Of a stretch of DNA of 64,000 nucleotides, positions 43,380 through 52,084 are shown piece after piece. The notes under the pieces were generated by a model, which did no database searches, had not been told where the DNA came from, and saw only the letters and a list, made by a program, of their open reading frames with translations. The translations under genes were made by a program, and so were the position numbers. Positions within the stretch are counted from its first letter, which is position 1; every line of letters begins with the position of its first letter. The stretch is from Tersicoccus sp. Bi-70. Lineage in GTDB: Bacteria > Actinomycetota > Actinomycetes > Actinomycetales > Micrococcaceae. The stretch lies in NCBI RefSeq assembly GCF_001968825.1, contig NZ_MIEU01000014.1:124001-188000 (forward strand). The letters run 5' to 3'.

Positions 43380-43452
43380 CGCCAGCTCGTCAATAGGTGT
43401 CGCATCCGGGCCCTCGGAGGGCCCGGATGGAGCATCTGTTGACGAGCTGGCG
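43380..43452. repeat. Nested palindromic element between convergent genes
   Basis: The outer arms are a perfect 14-bp inverted repeat (CGCCAGCTCGTCAA, 43380-43393, against 43439-43452). The inner arms are a perfect 11-bp repeat CATCCGGGCCC/GGGCCCGGATG (43403-43413, 43419-43429). The sequence between them (AGGTGT against GCATCT) also pairs with G-U wobbles. Almost the whole 73 bases fold into one hairpin between the convergent GH13 and cystathionine lyase genes. Confidence 0.75.
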
Positions 43453-43474
43453 CTCGTTTCGACAGAAGTGCGCG

Positions 43475-44623
43475 TCAGCCGATCGCGGCGAAGGCGGCCT
43501 CGAGGTCGGCGACCAGGTCGTCGGCGTCCTCGATGCCGACCGAGAGCCGCAGCAGATCCTCCGGGACGGCCAGCTCGGTGCCCTTGACGGACGCGTGCGT
43601 CATCTCGGACGGGTAGCAGACCAGGCTCTCCACCCCGCCGAGGGACTCGGCGAGGGCGAACAGCTCGGTGTGCCGGACCAGGTCCAGCGCCGCCTGCGCG
43701 CCGCCGGCCAGCCGCATCGAGACCATGCCCCCGAAGCGGGACATCTGCCGGGCGGCGAGCTCGTGCCCGGGGTGGTCCGGCAGGCCCGGGTAGAACACCT
43801 GCGAGACGGCCGGGTTGCCGGTGAGCGCCTCGGCGACCCGCTGTGCGTTCGCGGAGTGCCGCTCCATCCGCACGTCGAGCGTCTTCAGCGACCGCGAGGT
43901 GAGCCACGCGTCCATCGGCGAGTTGATCGCCCCGACCGCGAACTGCAGGAAGCCGATCCCCTCGGCCAGCTCGGCGTCGTCGCCGACGATCAGCGCGCCG
44001 CCGACCACGTCGGAGTGCCCGCCGATGTACTTCGTGGTCGAGTGCACGACGACGTCCGCGCCGAGGCTGAGCGGCTGCTGCAGGGCCGGGGTGGCGAAGG
44101 TGTTGTCCGCGACGACGACGGCACCGGCGTCGTGGCCGATCTGCGCCAGGGCCGCGATGTCCGAGATCGTCATCAGCGGGTTCGACGGGGTCTCGACCCA
44201 GAGCATCCTCGTGTTCGGGCGGATCGCCGCGCGGACGGCGTCGAGATCGGCGACGTCGACGGTGGAGAGCTCGATGCCCCACGGCGCCCAGATGCGGTTC
44301 ATCAGCCGGTGGGAGCCGCCGTACACGTCGTTGCCCATCAGCAGGTGATCGCCCGGCTTCAGCACCGCACGGACCAGGGCGTCCTCCGCGGCGAGCCCGG
44401 AGCCGAACGTGAACGCCCGGGTGCCGCCCTCGAGGCTGGCGAGCTGGGTCTGCAGCGCGTCGCGGCTCGGGTTGCCGGAGCGGGAGTACTCATAGCCCTC
44501 GCGCATGTTGCCGACGCCGTCCTGGACGAACGTGGACGTCATGAAGATCGGGGGGATCACCGCGCCGGTGCGCGAGTCGGGAACCTGGCCGTCGTGGATG
44601 GCGCGGGTGGAGAAACCGGGCAT
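43475..44623 (-). CDS. Cystathionine gamma-synthase/gamma-lyase family PLP enzyme
   Basis: A 382-residue Cys/Met metabolism PLP enzyme. Seen are STRAIHDGQVPDSRTGAVIP, YSRSGNPSRDALQTQLASLE, VWVETPSNPLM-type binding (LWVETPSNPLM) and the PLP-lysine motif HSTTKYIGGHSDVVGGA. Together with the cystathionine beta-synthase gene immediately upstream (1 base gap), it most likely acts as cystathionine gamma-lyase, releasing cysteine in reverse transsulfuration. Sequence alone does not exclude gamma-synthase activity. The ATG at 44623 has AAGGAGG upstream. It ends before the 73-bp palindromic element. Confidence 0.88.
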   Translation of the reverse strand: MPGFSTRAIHDGQVPDSRTGAVIPPIFMTSTFVQDGVGNMREGYEYSRSGNPSRDALQTQLASLEGGTRAFTFGSGLAAEDALVRAVLKPGDHLLMGNDVYGGSHRLMNRIWAPWGIELSTVDVADLDAVRAAIRPNTRMLWVETPSNPLMTISDIAALAQIGHDAGAVVVADNTFATPALQQPLSLGADVVVHSTTKYIGGHSDVVGGALIVGDDAELAEGIGFLQFAVGAINSPMDAWLTSRSLKTLDVRMERHSANAQRVAEALTGNPAVSQVFYPGLPDHPGHELAARQMSRFGGMVSMRLAGGAQAALDLVRHTELFALAESLGGVESLVCYPSEMTHASVKGTELAVPEDLLRLSVGIEDADDLVADLEAAFAAIG

Positions 44624-44624
44624 G

Positions 44625-45995
44625 TCATGCCTCCTTCGCGTAGAACGCCAGCAGGTCGCTGCGGGTGACGACGCCGGCGGGCTTCGCCTCCTCGAGCACC
44701 AGCAGGGCGTCCGTGTCCCGCAGGCGCTGCTGCAGGCTGTCGATGTCCTCGTGGATGCCGATGTGCGGCAGGCCGGTGCGCTGGTGCCGGCTGACCGGGT
44801 CGGCGAGCCGGGCGGCGCCGGTGAAGACGGCGTCGAGCAGGGACCGCTCGTCGAGCGATCCGACGACCTCGCCGAGCACGACGGGCGGCTCGGTGGAGAG
44901 CACGGGCAACTGGCTGACACCGAACTCGTGCATGATCTCGATCGCGTCGTGCACGGTGTCGGACGGGTGCGCGTGCACCAGGGCCGGCAGGCCGCCGTTC
45001 TTCCCGGCGAGCACCTCGCGCACGGTCGTGCCGCCGTCCGGCTCGGCGAAGCCGAGGGAGCGCATCCACGCGTCCGAGTAGACCTTCTGCAGGTAGCCGC
45101 GACCGGAGTCCGGCAGCAGCACGACGACGACGGCGTCGGCCGGCAGGTCCTTCGCCGCCTTCAGGGCCGCCGCGACCGCCATCCCGGAGGAACCGCCGAC
45201 GAGCAGGCCCTCCTCGCGCGCCAGGCGCCGGGTCATGGCGAAGGACGCGGCGTCGTCGATCGCGATGACCTCGTCGACCAGGTCCGGGGTGTAGGCGTCC
45301 GGCCACATGTCCTCGCCGACGCCCTCGACCAGGTAGGGCCGCCCGGTGCCGCCGGAGTAGATGGAGCCGAGCGGGTCCGCGCCGATCACGCGGACGCGGC
45401 GATCCGAGGCCTCCTTGAGGAACCGCGAGGTACCAGAGATGGTGCCGCCGGTGCCGATACCGGCGACGAAGTGGGTGATCTGCCCCTCGGTGTCCCGCCA
45501 GATCTCCGGGCCGGTGCTCGCGTAGTGGGCGGCCGGGCCGGCCGGGTTGAAGAACTGGTTGGGCTTGAACGCGCCCGGGGTCTCGGCGACGATCCGGTCG
45601 GAGACGCCGTAGTAGGACTCGGGGCTGTCGGGGGCTACCGCGGTCGGGGTGACGACCACCTCGGCGCCGTACGCCCGCAGCGTCGCCCGCTTGTCCTCGG
45701 CCACCTTGTCGGGGCACACGAAGATGCAGCGGTACCCGCGCTGCTGGGCGACCAGGGCGAGCCCGACGCCGGTGTTGCCGCTGGTCGGTTCGACGATGGT
45801 GCCGCCGGGCTTGAGCCTGCCGGACTTCTCCGCCTCGTCGATCATCGCCGTCGCGATGCGGTCCTTGACCGAACCGCCCGGGTTGAAGAACTCGACCTTC
45901 GCCAGCACCGTGGCGGCGATGCCCTCGGTGACGCTGGTGAGCTTGACGAGCGGGGTGTTGCCGATGGTGTCCAGGACGGACTCGGCGTAGCGCAT
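44625..45995 (-). CDS. Cystathionine beta-synthase
   Basis: A 456-residue cystathionine beta-synthase condensing homocysteine with serine. The fold-type II PLP domain (about 1-325) shows GNTPLVKL, the lysine in NPGGSVKDRIA, PTSGNTGVGLA and GIGTGGTISGTSRFLKE. It has two C-terminal CBS motifs (about 335-455, LVHAHPSDTVHDAIEIMHEF; LPHIGIHEDIDSLQQRL). There is no N-terminal haem region, as usual in bacteria. The ATG at 45995 follows AGGAGG. With the next gene it forms a two-gene reverse transsulfuration operon. Confidence 0.92.
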   Translation of the reverse strand: MRYAESVLDTIGNTPLVKLTSVTEGIAATVLAKVEFFNPGGSVKDRIATAMIDEAEKSGRLKPGGTIVEPTSGNTGVGLALVAQQRGYRCIFVCPDKVAEDKRATLRAYGAEVVVTPTAVAPDSPESYYGVSDRIVAETPGAFKPNQFFNPAGPAAHYASTGPEIWRDTEGQITHFVAGIGTGGTISGTSRFLKEASDRRVRVIGADPLGSIYSGGTGRPYLVEGVGEDMWPDAYTPDLVDEVIAIDDAASFAMTRRLAREEGLLVGGSSGMAVAAALKAAKDLPADAVVVVLLPDSGRGYLQKVYSDAWMRSLGFAEPDGGTTVREVLAGKNGGLPALVHAHPSDTVHDAIEIMHEFGVSQLPVLSTEPPVVLGEVVGSLDERSLLDAVFTGAARLADPVSRHQRTGLPHIGIHEDIDSLQQRLRDTDALLVLEEAKPAGVVTRSDLLAFYAKEA

Positions 45996-46130
45996 GGGTG
46001 CCTCCTGAGGTAACACTCCAGCGTACCGAGCGCGCCGGGACGGTGCCGGACCGCGGACGCCCGGCGTCATCCGTGGGCGGACGCCGTCAGCAGCGCGCGG
46101 ACGCGCCCGTCAACGACGTCGGCAGAGGGC

Positions 46131-46364
46131 TCAGCGCTCCCCGTCGGGGTAGATGCTGCGGGTCTCCGCGCGCAGCCGCCGGCCGTTGCGGCGCCGCGGC
46201 AGGTGGATCGGGGGCAGCAGCTTGGCGATGGTCAGCGCCGCGTACATCACGGTGTTGATGGCGACGAAGGTGGACAGGACCGCGAACGCGTGCCCGTAGA
46301 GCACCGACTCCGGCAGCAGGATGCCCCGGGGCGCGGCGACGGCGGCGAGGATGACGATGTTCAC
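46131..46364 (-). CDS. Small membrane protein coupled to the glycosyltransferase
   Basis: A 77-residue protein with two hydrophobic segments (about 1-15, MNIVILAAVAAPRGI, and 27-50, AVLSTFVAINTVMYAALTIAKLL) and a strongly basic tail (LPRRRNGRRLRAETRS). It starts with a GTG that makes a GTGA overlap with the GT2 stop, so it is translationally coupled to it. A small subunit stabilising a membrane glycosyltransferase would fit this arrangement (compare PgaD with PgaC), but I recognise no family. Overlap and composition support it as a real gene. Confidence 0.65.
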   Translation of the reverse strand: MNIVILAAVAAPRGILLPESVLYGHAFAVLSTFVAINTVMYAALTIAKLLPPIHLPRRRNGRRLRAETRSIYPDGER

Positions 46365-47836
46365 GAGCGGCCTGCCGTTTCCGGTGTCTCGGTGCGGGCG
46401 AGGTGGGTCCAGGTGGCCCGGCGCCCTCGCGTGATGTCCAGGATGCCCTTGACGAAGACGACGTCGAGGACGAGGTCGAAGAACAGTTCCGGGAAGACGG
46501 TGAGTGCGAGCAGCCGGGCCCGCCAGCCACCCTTCCAGACGGTGACCACGCGTTCGACCGCGAAGATGACGCCGACCCCGAGCCAGAACGGGAACCAGAC
46601 CCAGCTGTCCATCGACACCAGCATGACGATGATGAGCAACAGGTAGGTGCTCAGCCCGATCACGCTGTAGCCGATGCCGAGCTGCTGCGCCCAGTAGCGG
46701 ATGGTCTGCGGCGTCACGCCGTACGCGCCGAGGTTCTCCAGGGCGCCCCGCTGCCACCGCAGCCGCTGCTGCCACAGGGTGCGCCAGGACGGCATCAGCT
46801 CGGTGACGACGGTGCACCCGGGCGGGGAGATCATCAGGCCGCCGAGGGACTTCAGGGCGATGGTCAGCTCGTTGTCCTCGGTCAGCGCGGCGGTGTCGTA
46901 CACGTCGCCGGTGCGGCCGGGGATCTGACGTCCGCGGGCGGCGGCGATGGCGCGCAGGGCCACCGGCCGGAAGATCGACGCGGTGCCGGTGAGGACGAAG
47001 ACGCGGCCGCGCCGGCGGGCGATCTCGCGGCTGTACCGAACGTACTCGTTGCGCTGGAACTGGCCGATCAGGCCGTGTCCCTCCTCGCCGTAGAACAGGC
47101 CGCCGACGGCCATCAGCGCGCGGTCCCACTCGAAGGAATTCTCCGCGGCGTCGAGGAAGCCCTGGTCCAGCGTCGTGTCGGCGTCCATCACCATGACGAC
47201 GTCGTTGTCCTTCTGGCCCGGCAGCAGGACGCGCAGCACCTGGTTGAGCGCGCCGCCCTTCTTCTCCGTGTTGCCGACCGTCTCGTGCACCTCGACGCCG
47301 GCGGCGTGGGCGAACTCCACCGTGCGGTCGGTGCAGTTGTCGGCGACGACGATGATCCGGTCGGGCCGGCGGCTCTGCTGCATCAGCGACGCGAGGGTAC
47401 CCGGCAGGGTGGCCTGCTCGTTGTGCGCCGGGATCAGCACCGTGATGGTCACGGGGCCGGCGAAGACGCCGCGGGTGGCCTCCATGATGACGCGCGGGGC
47501 GAGCGGCCGGGTGCGCACGTGCGGTGGCGAGCGGCGGTAGATCGTGGCGACCCGCCGTTCCACCAGGGCGATGCCAGCCCCGAGGAACAGGGCGAGTGCG
47601 CCCGCGATCGCGAGCACCCGCAGGTCGGGCAGGTTCGCGTCGTAGAAGACGCTCCACACCCCCGCGACGCTCAGCTGCACCGGCTCCCAGAGCCGAGCAG
47701 GCACGTTGGATGCAACCCCCCACCACAGGAGTGCGGCAGCGAGACCGACCGCACCCAGGATGAGGAGCCCGACAAATCTCTGAAACCAGCGCCCTCCCAC
47801 GTCAGCGAGGGTACCGGGAACATCTCCGCAGGTCAC
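46361..47836 (-). CDS. Membrane glycosyltransferase family 2 (PgaC/cellulose-synthase-like)
   Basis: A 491-residue processive-type GT2. It has two N-terminal membrane segments (about 20-42 and 72-92), a cytoplasmic catalytic domain (about 120-360) and three or more C-terminal segments. The catalytic D, D, D and QxxRW set is visible: VVADNCTD, VMVMDADTTLD, ALTEDNELT and QQRLRWQRG. Such enzymes polymerise surface polysaccharides like poly-N-acetylglucosamine or hyaluronan-type chains; which sugar is unknown. The GTG at 47836 is the furthest start and a GTG at 47800 is possible; neither has a clear ribosome site. It is coupled to the small membrane protein. Confidence 0.83.
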   Translation of the reverse strand: MTCGDVPGTLADVGGRWFQRFVGLLILGAVGLAAALLWWGVASNVPARLWEPVQLSVAGVWSVFYDANLPDLRVLAIAGALALFLGAGIALVERRVATIYRRSPPHVRTRPLAPRVIMEATRGVFAGPVTITVLIPAHNEQATLPGTLASLMQQSRRPDRIIVVADNCTDRTVEFAHAAGVEVHETVGNTEKKGGALNQVLRVLLPGQKDNDVVMVMDADTTLDQGFLDAAENSFEWDRALMAVGGLFYGEEGHGLIGQFQRNEYVRYSREIARRRGRVFVLTGTASIFRPVALRAIAAARGRQIPGRTGDVYDTAALTEDNELTIALKSLGGLMISPPGCTVVTELMPSWRTLWQQRLRWQRGALENLGAYGVTPQTIRYWAQQLGIGYSVIGLSTYLLLIIVMLVSMDSWVWFPFWLGVGVIFAVERVVTVWKGGWRARLLALTVFPELFFDLVLDVVFVKGILDITRGRRATWTHLARTETPETAGRS

Positions 47837-47963
47837 TCAGTGGGGTGATGATCGCCGGGCGTGTCTCTCGTCCATCGAGACGTCGCCGGGGCGGTGCTCC
47901 GCGAGCCTCACGCTCGCCGCCCCGGTCGACGACGACGCGAGGAGCCATGTCCTCGAGCCGCCG

Positions 47964-48425
47964 TCAGTGCCACAGGGCGCGGCGCAGCAGCGCCCGCAGG
48001 GTGGCCTCCTCCTCGTCGTCGAGGGCGGCCAGCTGGTCCCGCTCGCTCGCCCGCACGGCGGCCAGGGCCTGCGCGTGGATGCGCTCACCCTCGGGCGTGC
48101 CGAGGACGATCTTCTGCCGCCGGTCGGTGCGCCCCTGCTCCCGCACCACCAGGCCGCGCCGCTCCAGCTCGTCGACCAGCGCCACGATCTGGCTCGGGTC
48201 GAGGCTGAGGAACTCGGCCAGCTCCCGCTGCGTCGGCTCGAGCCCGCTGCAGGCCAGGCGCAGCACCGAGTAGGACCGCTCCCGCAGCTGGACGTCGGCG
48301 AGGGCGCGGTTGTTGCGCACCGAACCGACGGCGTGCAGCTTGGCCAGCAGCAGGCCGATGTCGTCGGCGATCGATGCCTGCGCGAGCCGGGGCTGCGTCG
48401 TCCCCACGGCGTCTCCGATGGTCAC
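47964..48425 (-). CDS. MarR family transcriptional regulator
   Basis: A 153-residue MarR-family repressor. The winged helix region reads LEPTQRELAEFLSLDPSQIVALVDELERRGLV and then REQGRTDRRQKIVLGTPEGE, with the wing carrying D-R-R. It is divergent from the seven-gene CoA catabolic operon at 48551-55613 and very probably controls it, with an aromatic or acyl-CoA ligand as is common for such MarR proteins. The GTG at 48425 is preceded by GGAGG; an ATG at 48470 lies inside the putative operator and was rejected. Confidence 0.87.
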   Translation of the reverse strand: MTIGDAVGTTQPRLAQASIADDIGLLLAKLHAVGSVRNNRALADVQLRERSYSVLRLACSGLEPTQRELAEFLSLDPSQIVALVDELERRGLVVREQGRTDRRQKIVLGTPEGERIHAQALAAVRASERDQLAALDDEEEATLRALLRRALWH

Positions 48426-48453
48426 AGGGCCTCCACGAAATCGTCGATCATCA

Positions 48454-48474
48454 ATCGTTGACATTTTCAATGAT
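48454..48474. promoter_or_regulatory. MarR operator and -35 in the divergent region
   Basis: An inverted repeat ATCGTTGA-CATTT-TCAATGAT (8-bp arms, one mismatch) in an AT-rich patch. The plus strand also holds a consensus-like -35 TTGACA (48458-48463), with a weak -10 candidate about 16 bases later (TTCTCA). Binding here would block the catabolic operon promoter. Confidence 0.6.
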
Positions 48475-48550
48475 CCATATTCTCATGGACCATGACAAGG
48501 ATCTCACCGCATCGGCGAGAACCGTTCACGCAGACGCACAGGAGGATCGG

Positions 48551-49483
48551 ATGAGCCTGCAGGGCAAGACCGCCATCGTCACCGGCTCGGGTCAGGGACT
48601 GGGGCTCGCCTACGCCGTCGAGCTCGCTCGCCAGGGCGCCGCCGTCGTGATCAACGACGTCCGCCAGGACGTGGCCGACGCCGCCGTCGCCGCCATCACC
48701 GACGCGGGCGGCAAGGCCGTCGCCGTCGTCGCCCCGGTCGGCTCCACCGAGACCGCGCAACAGCTCGTGCGCACCGCCGTCGAGACCTTCGGGGGCCTCG
48801 ACATCCTCGTCACCAACGCCGGCGTGCTGCGGGACAAGTCCCTGCTGAAGATGACCGATGAGGACTTCGACGTCGTCATCGGCGTCCACCTGCGCGGCAC
48901 CTTCACCTGCGTCCGGGAGGCGTACGCGTACTTCAAGGAGCACGGCGTCGCCGGCCGGATCATCACGATCGGCTCCCCCACCGGACAGTACGGCAACTTC
49001 GGGCAGACCAACTACGCCGCCGCGAAGGCCGGCATCGTTGGCATGGTGCGCACCTGGGCGCTGGAGATGACAAAGGCCGGGGTCACCGTCAACGCCGTCA
49101 TCCCCGTCGCCGCCACCGCGATGACGAAGACGGTCCCCTACTTCGCCGCCGCGGTCGAGGCCGACGAGCGGGGCGAGGCCATGCCGCCCTTCTTCCGGCA
49201 CGACCTCGGCTTCGGGACCGCCGCCGACGTCGCCGGGCTGGTCGCCTGGCTCGCCTCCGACGACGCCGCGTCCATCACCGGGCAGGCCATCGGGGCGGGC
49301 GGGGACCGGCTGCAGATCTTCTCCCACCCGACCGCCGTCGTGACCGAGTACCGCGAGGGCGGCTGGACGTACGACGCGCTGCGGGAGCAGTTCCCGACCG
49401 TCGCCGAGGGCCACCTGGCCACCGTCGGCGAGACGCTGCCGCCCCTGCCGGACGAGCTGAAGCCGCAGGAGGACGCGACGTGA
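48551..49483 (+). CDS. SDR family 3-hydroxyacyl-CoA dehydrogenase-like protein
   Basis: A 310-residue SDR and first gene of the operon. It shows VTGSGQGLGLAYAVELARQG, TNAGVLRDKSLLKMTDEDFD, active-site Ser in TIGSPTG and YAAAKAG. The KSLLKMT block and length with a C-terminal extension resemble the dehydrogenase domain of peroxisomal multifunctional proteins, which oxidise 3-hydroxyacyl-CoA. With the MaoC hydratase and acyl-CoA dehydrogenase genes it supplies the third beta-oxidation-type step. The ATG has GGAGG upstream. The stop overlaps the amidohydrolase GTG start. Confidence 0.85.
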   Translation: MSLQGKTAIVTGSGQGLGLAYAVELARQGAAVVINDVRQDVADAAVAAITDAGGKAVAVVAPVGSTETAQQLVRTAVETFGGLDILVTNAGVLRDKSLLKMTDEDFDVVIGVHLRGTFTCVREAYAYFKEHGVAGRIITIGSPTGQYGNFGQTNYAAAKAGIVGMVRTWALEMTKAGVTVNAVIPVAATAMTKTVPYFAAAVEADERGEAMPPFFRHDLGFGTAADVAGLVAWLASDDAASITGQAIGAGGDRLQIFSHPTAVVTEYREGGWTYDALREQFPTVAEGHLATVGETLPPLPDELKPQEDAT

Positions 49484-50394
49484 GCACCCGCTACGAGCTC
49501 GGCGTCGACCCCGACGCCGTGACTGCCATCGACATGCACGTGCACGTCGAGGTGGACGGTCACGGCCACGCGTCACTGCCGGAGACCCTCACCGAGGCGT
49601 CCAGCGCCTACTTCAAGGCCGAGGACCGCAGCCCGGACATCGACACCATCGCCGAGCGCTACCGCGCGTGGGGCATGGCCGCCGTCGTCTTCACCGTCGA
49701 CGCCCGGACGGCGTTGAAACACGAGCCGAACAGCATCGAGGACCTCGTCGCCGGCGCGGCCCGGAACAACGACGTGCTCATCCCGTTCGGCAGCGTCGAT
49801 CCCCGCACCGGCGCCGAGGCGATCGCCCGCGCGGAGTACCTGGCCGGGGAGCTGGGCGTGCGCGGCTTCAAGTTCCACCCGAGCCTGCAGGGCTTCGACC
49901 CGTCGGACCCGCAGTTCCACGCGCTGTGGGCGGCGCTGGAGCGGATCGGGCTGCCGTGCATCTTCCACACCGGCCAGAACGGGATGGGCGCCGGCCTGCC
50001 CGGCGGCGGCGGTATCAAGCTCGCCTTCTCGAATCCGCTGCTGATCGACGACGTGGCGGCCGACTTCCCGGGCCTGCCGGTGATCATGGCGCACCCGTCG
50101 GTGCCCTGGCAGGAGGAGGCGAACTCGATCGCCACCCACAAGGCCAACGTGTACATCGACCTCTCCGGCTGGTCCCCGAAGTACTTCCCGGAGTCCCTGG
50201 TCGAGGCGTCCAACCGGATGCTGCAGGACAAGGTGCTGTTCGGGACGGACTACCCGCTGATCACCCCGCAGAAGTGGCTCGGTGCGTTCGAGCAGCAGTC
50301 GTTCTCCGACGAGGTGCGGCCGAAGATCCTCAAGGACAACGCCGTCCGGCTGCTGGGGCTGACGTCCCGTGCATCGTCCGCGGCCGGGGCGTGA
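49480..50394 (+). CDS. Amidohydrolase family protein (ACMSD/resorcylate decarboxylase-like)
   Basis: A 304-residue TIM-barrel amidohydrolase-2 protein. Metal-binding residues are the HxH in IDMHVHVE near residue 19, His in IFHTGQN near 165, MAHPSVPW and the Asp in LFGTDYPLITP. Members include nonoxidative aromatic decarboxylases (ACMSD, gamma-resorcylate decarboxylase) and C-C or lactone hydrolases. In this operon it could open a ring, cleave a 1,3-diketone or decarboxylate an acid; I cannot tell which. It starts with a GTG overlapping the SDR stop and ends 7 bases before the dehydrogenase gene. Confidence 0.82.
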   Translation: MSTRYELGVDPDAVTAIDMHVHVEVDGHGHASLPETLTEASSAYFKAEDRSPDIDTIAERYRAWGMAAVVFTVDARTALKHEPNSIEDLVAGAARNNDVLIPFGSVDPRTGAEAIARAEYLAGELGVRGFKFHPSLQGFDPSDPQFHALWAALERIGLPCIFHTGQNGMGAGLPGGGGIKLAFSNPLLIDDVAADFPGLPVIMAHPSVPWQEEANSIATHKANVYIDLSGWSPKYFPESLVEASNRMLQDKVLFGTDYPLITPQKWLGAFEQQSFSDEVRPKILKDNAVRLLGLTSRASSAAGA

Positions 50395-50401
50395 GGCGAC
50401 C

Positions 50402-51586
50402 ATGACGGACCGTCTCTACGCGGCGTGCGACCCGTACGACCACGAGTCGCTGCTGACCGACGCCGAGCGCGAGGTGCTGGGGAGCCTGCGCCGGGTGCTG
50501 GACGAGCAGGCGCATCCGCTCCTCGCCGAGCACTGGGACCGGGCCGAGTTCCCCACGGCGCTCATCGAGCCGCTGCAGGCGCTGGACCTGATGACGCCGC
50601 CGACGCTCACCGCGGACGGCGCGGAGCCGCGCGGCCTCTACCACGCGTTCCGCACCTTCGAGCTGGCGCGCACCGACGCCTCCCTCGCCACCTACTACAC
50701 GGGCCAGTCCGGGTTGTTCCGCACCGCGGTGCGGGAGGGCGGCACCGCCGAGCAGGTGGCCCGCTGGGATCCCGAGATCACCTCGTGGCGGATGCGCGGC
50801 GTGTTCGCGCTGACCGAGCCGGATCACGGCTCCGACGTCGCCGGTGGCCTGGCGACGACGGCGACGCGGACCGGGGACACGTGGGTGCTCGACGGCGCCA
50901 AGCGCTGGATCGGCACCGCGACGCTCGCGGAGTACCTCGCCGTCTTCGCCCGGGACACCGCGGACGGGCAGGTCAAGGGCTTCCTCGTGCGCACGGACGC
51001 CCCGGGCGTGCAGATGGACGTGATCCCGAACAAGATCGCGCTGCGGATGGTGCAGAACGCCCACATCACGCTCACCGGGGTCGAGGTGGCCGAGGAGTTC
51101 CGGCTGGGCAACTGCGCCTCGTTCAAGGACGTGGGCCGGATGCTGCGGCGGATGCGTTCGGACGTCGCGTGGATCGCCGCCGGCGTCCAGGCCGGCGCCT
51201 ACGAGGCGGCCCTGCGGTACACGACCGAGCGCACCCAGTTCGGCCGGCCGGTCGCCGGGTTCCAGCTCGTCCAGGAGAAGCTCGCCCGGATCCTCGGCAA
51301 CGTCACCGGCTGCCTCGGCCTGCTCACGCGGCTGTCCGTGCAGCAGGACGCCGGCGTCTACCGGGACGAGGACTCCGCCCTGGCCAAGTCGTGGTGCGCG
51401 GCCCGGATGCGCGAGTCCGTGGCGCTGGCCCGGGAGGTCTGCGGCGGCAACGGCATCACCCTGGACACCGACGTCGCCCGCTTCTTCGCCGACGCCGAGG
51501 CCATCTACTCCTACGAGGGCACCCACGAGATCAACGCGCTCATCGTCGGCCGCGCCATCACCGGGCTGAGCGCCTTCACCCACTGA
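50402..51586 (+). CDS. Acyl-CoA dehydrogenase (glutaryl-CoA dehydrogenase-like branch)
   Basis: A 394-residue flavoenzyme that would introduce an alpha,beta double bond into an acyl-CoA. It has the ACAD middle-domain signature GVFALTEPDHGSDVAGGLA, the substrate/flavin block RTQFGRPVAGFQLVQEKLA and the C-terminal YEGTHEINALIVGRAITG with the Glu base position of glutaryl-CoA dehydrogenase-like enzymes. It lies between the amidohydrolase and MaoC genes. The real substrate may be cyclic or branched. The ATG at 50402 gives normal length. Confidence 0.9.
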   Translation: MTDRLYAACDPYDHESLLTDAEREVLGSLRRVLDEQAHPLLAEHWDRAEFPTALIEPLQALDLMTPPTLTADGAEPRGLYHAFRTFELARTDASLATYYTGQSGLFRTAVREGGTAEQVARWDPEITSWRMRGVFALTEPDHGSDVAGGLATTATRTGDTWVLDGAKRWIGTATLAEYLAVFARDTADGQVKGFLVRTDAPGVQMDVIPNKIALRMVQNAHITLTGVEVAEEFRLGNCASFKDVGRMLRRMRSDVAWIAAGVQAGAYEAALRYTTERTQFGRPVAGFQLVQEKLARILGNVTGCLGLLTRLSVQQDAGVYRDEDSALAKSWCAARMRESVALAREVCGGNGITLDTDVARFFADAEAIYSYEGTHEINALIVGRAITGLSAFTH

Positions 51587-51628
51587 TCGTCTCCACCCCT
51601 GACCCGTTCCGTCTCGAGAGGACACCCC

Positions 51629-52084
51629 ATGACGACGATGTACACATTCGACGAGCTGCCGGGCCTGGTCGGCACCACGGTCGGCCCCGGCCCCTGGCGC
51701 ACCATCACGCAGGAGCAGGTCAACACGTTCGCCGACGCGGCGGACGATCACCAGTGGATCCACGTCGACCCGGAGCGGGCCAAGGACGGCCCGTTCGGCG
51801 GTCCGATCGCCCACGGCTTCCTGACCCTCGCCCTGCTCATCCCGCTGTGGGGCGAGCTGATGGACGTCTCGGACGTGCGGACGAAGGTCAACTACGGCCT
51901 CGACCGGGTCCGTTTCACCGCACCCGTGCCGGTCGGTGCCCAGGTCCGCATGTCCTCGACCATCGCCGCGGTCGAGGAGGTCAAGGGCGACGGGGTGCAG
52001 CTGACCGTCGAGCAGGTGATCGAGCTCGAGGACAGCGACCGGCCCGCCGTCGTCGCCACCTTCCTGGCCCGCTTCTACCGCTGA
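51629..52084 (+). CDS. MaoC family (R)-enoyl-CoA hydratase-like dehydratase
   Basis: A 151-residue hot-dog-fold MaoC protein. The hydratase motif is visible: Asp in FADAADDHQWIHVD followed by His, then PFGGPIAHGFLTLAL. It would hydrate the enoyl-CoA made by the acyl-CoA dehydrogenase encoded just before. GAGAGGAC lies before the ATG, and the stop overlaps the next start (TGATG). Length and motif are complete. Confidence 0.9.
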   Translation: MTTMYTFDELPGLVGTTVGPGPWRTITQEQVNTFADAADDHQWIHVDPERAKDGPFGGPIAHGFLTLALLIPLWGELMDVSDVRTKVNYGLDRVRFTAPVPVGAQVRMSSTIAAVEEVKGDGVQLTVEQVIELEDSDRPAVVATFLARFYR

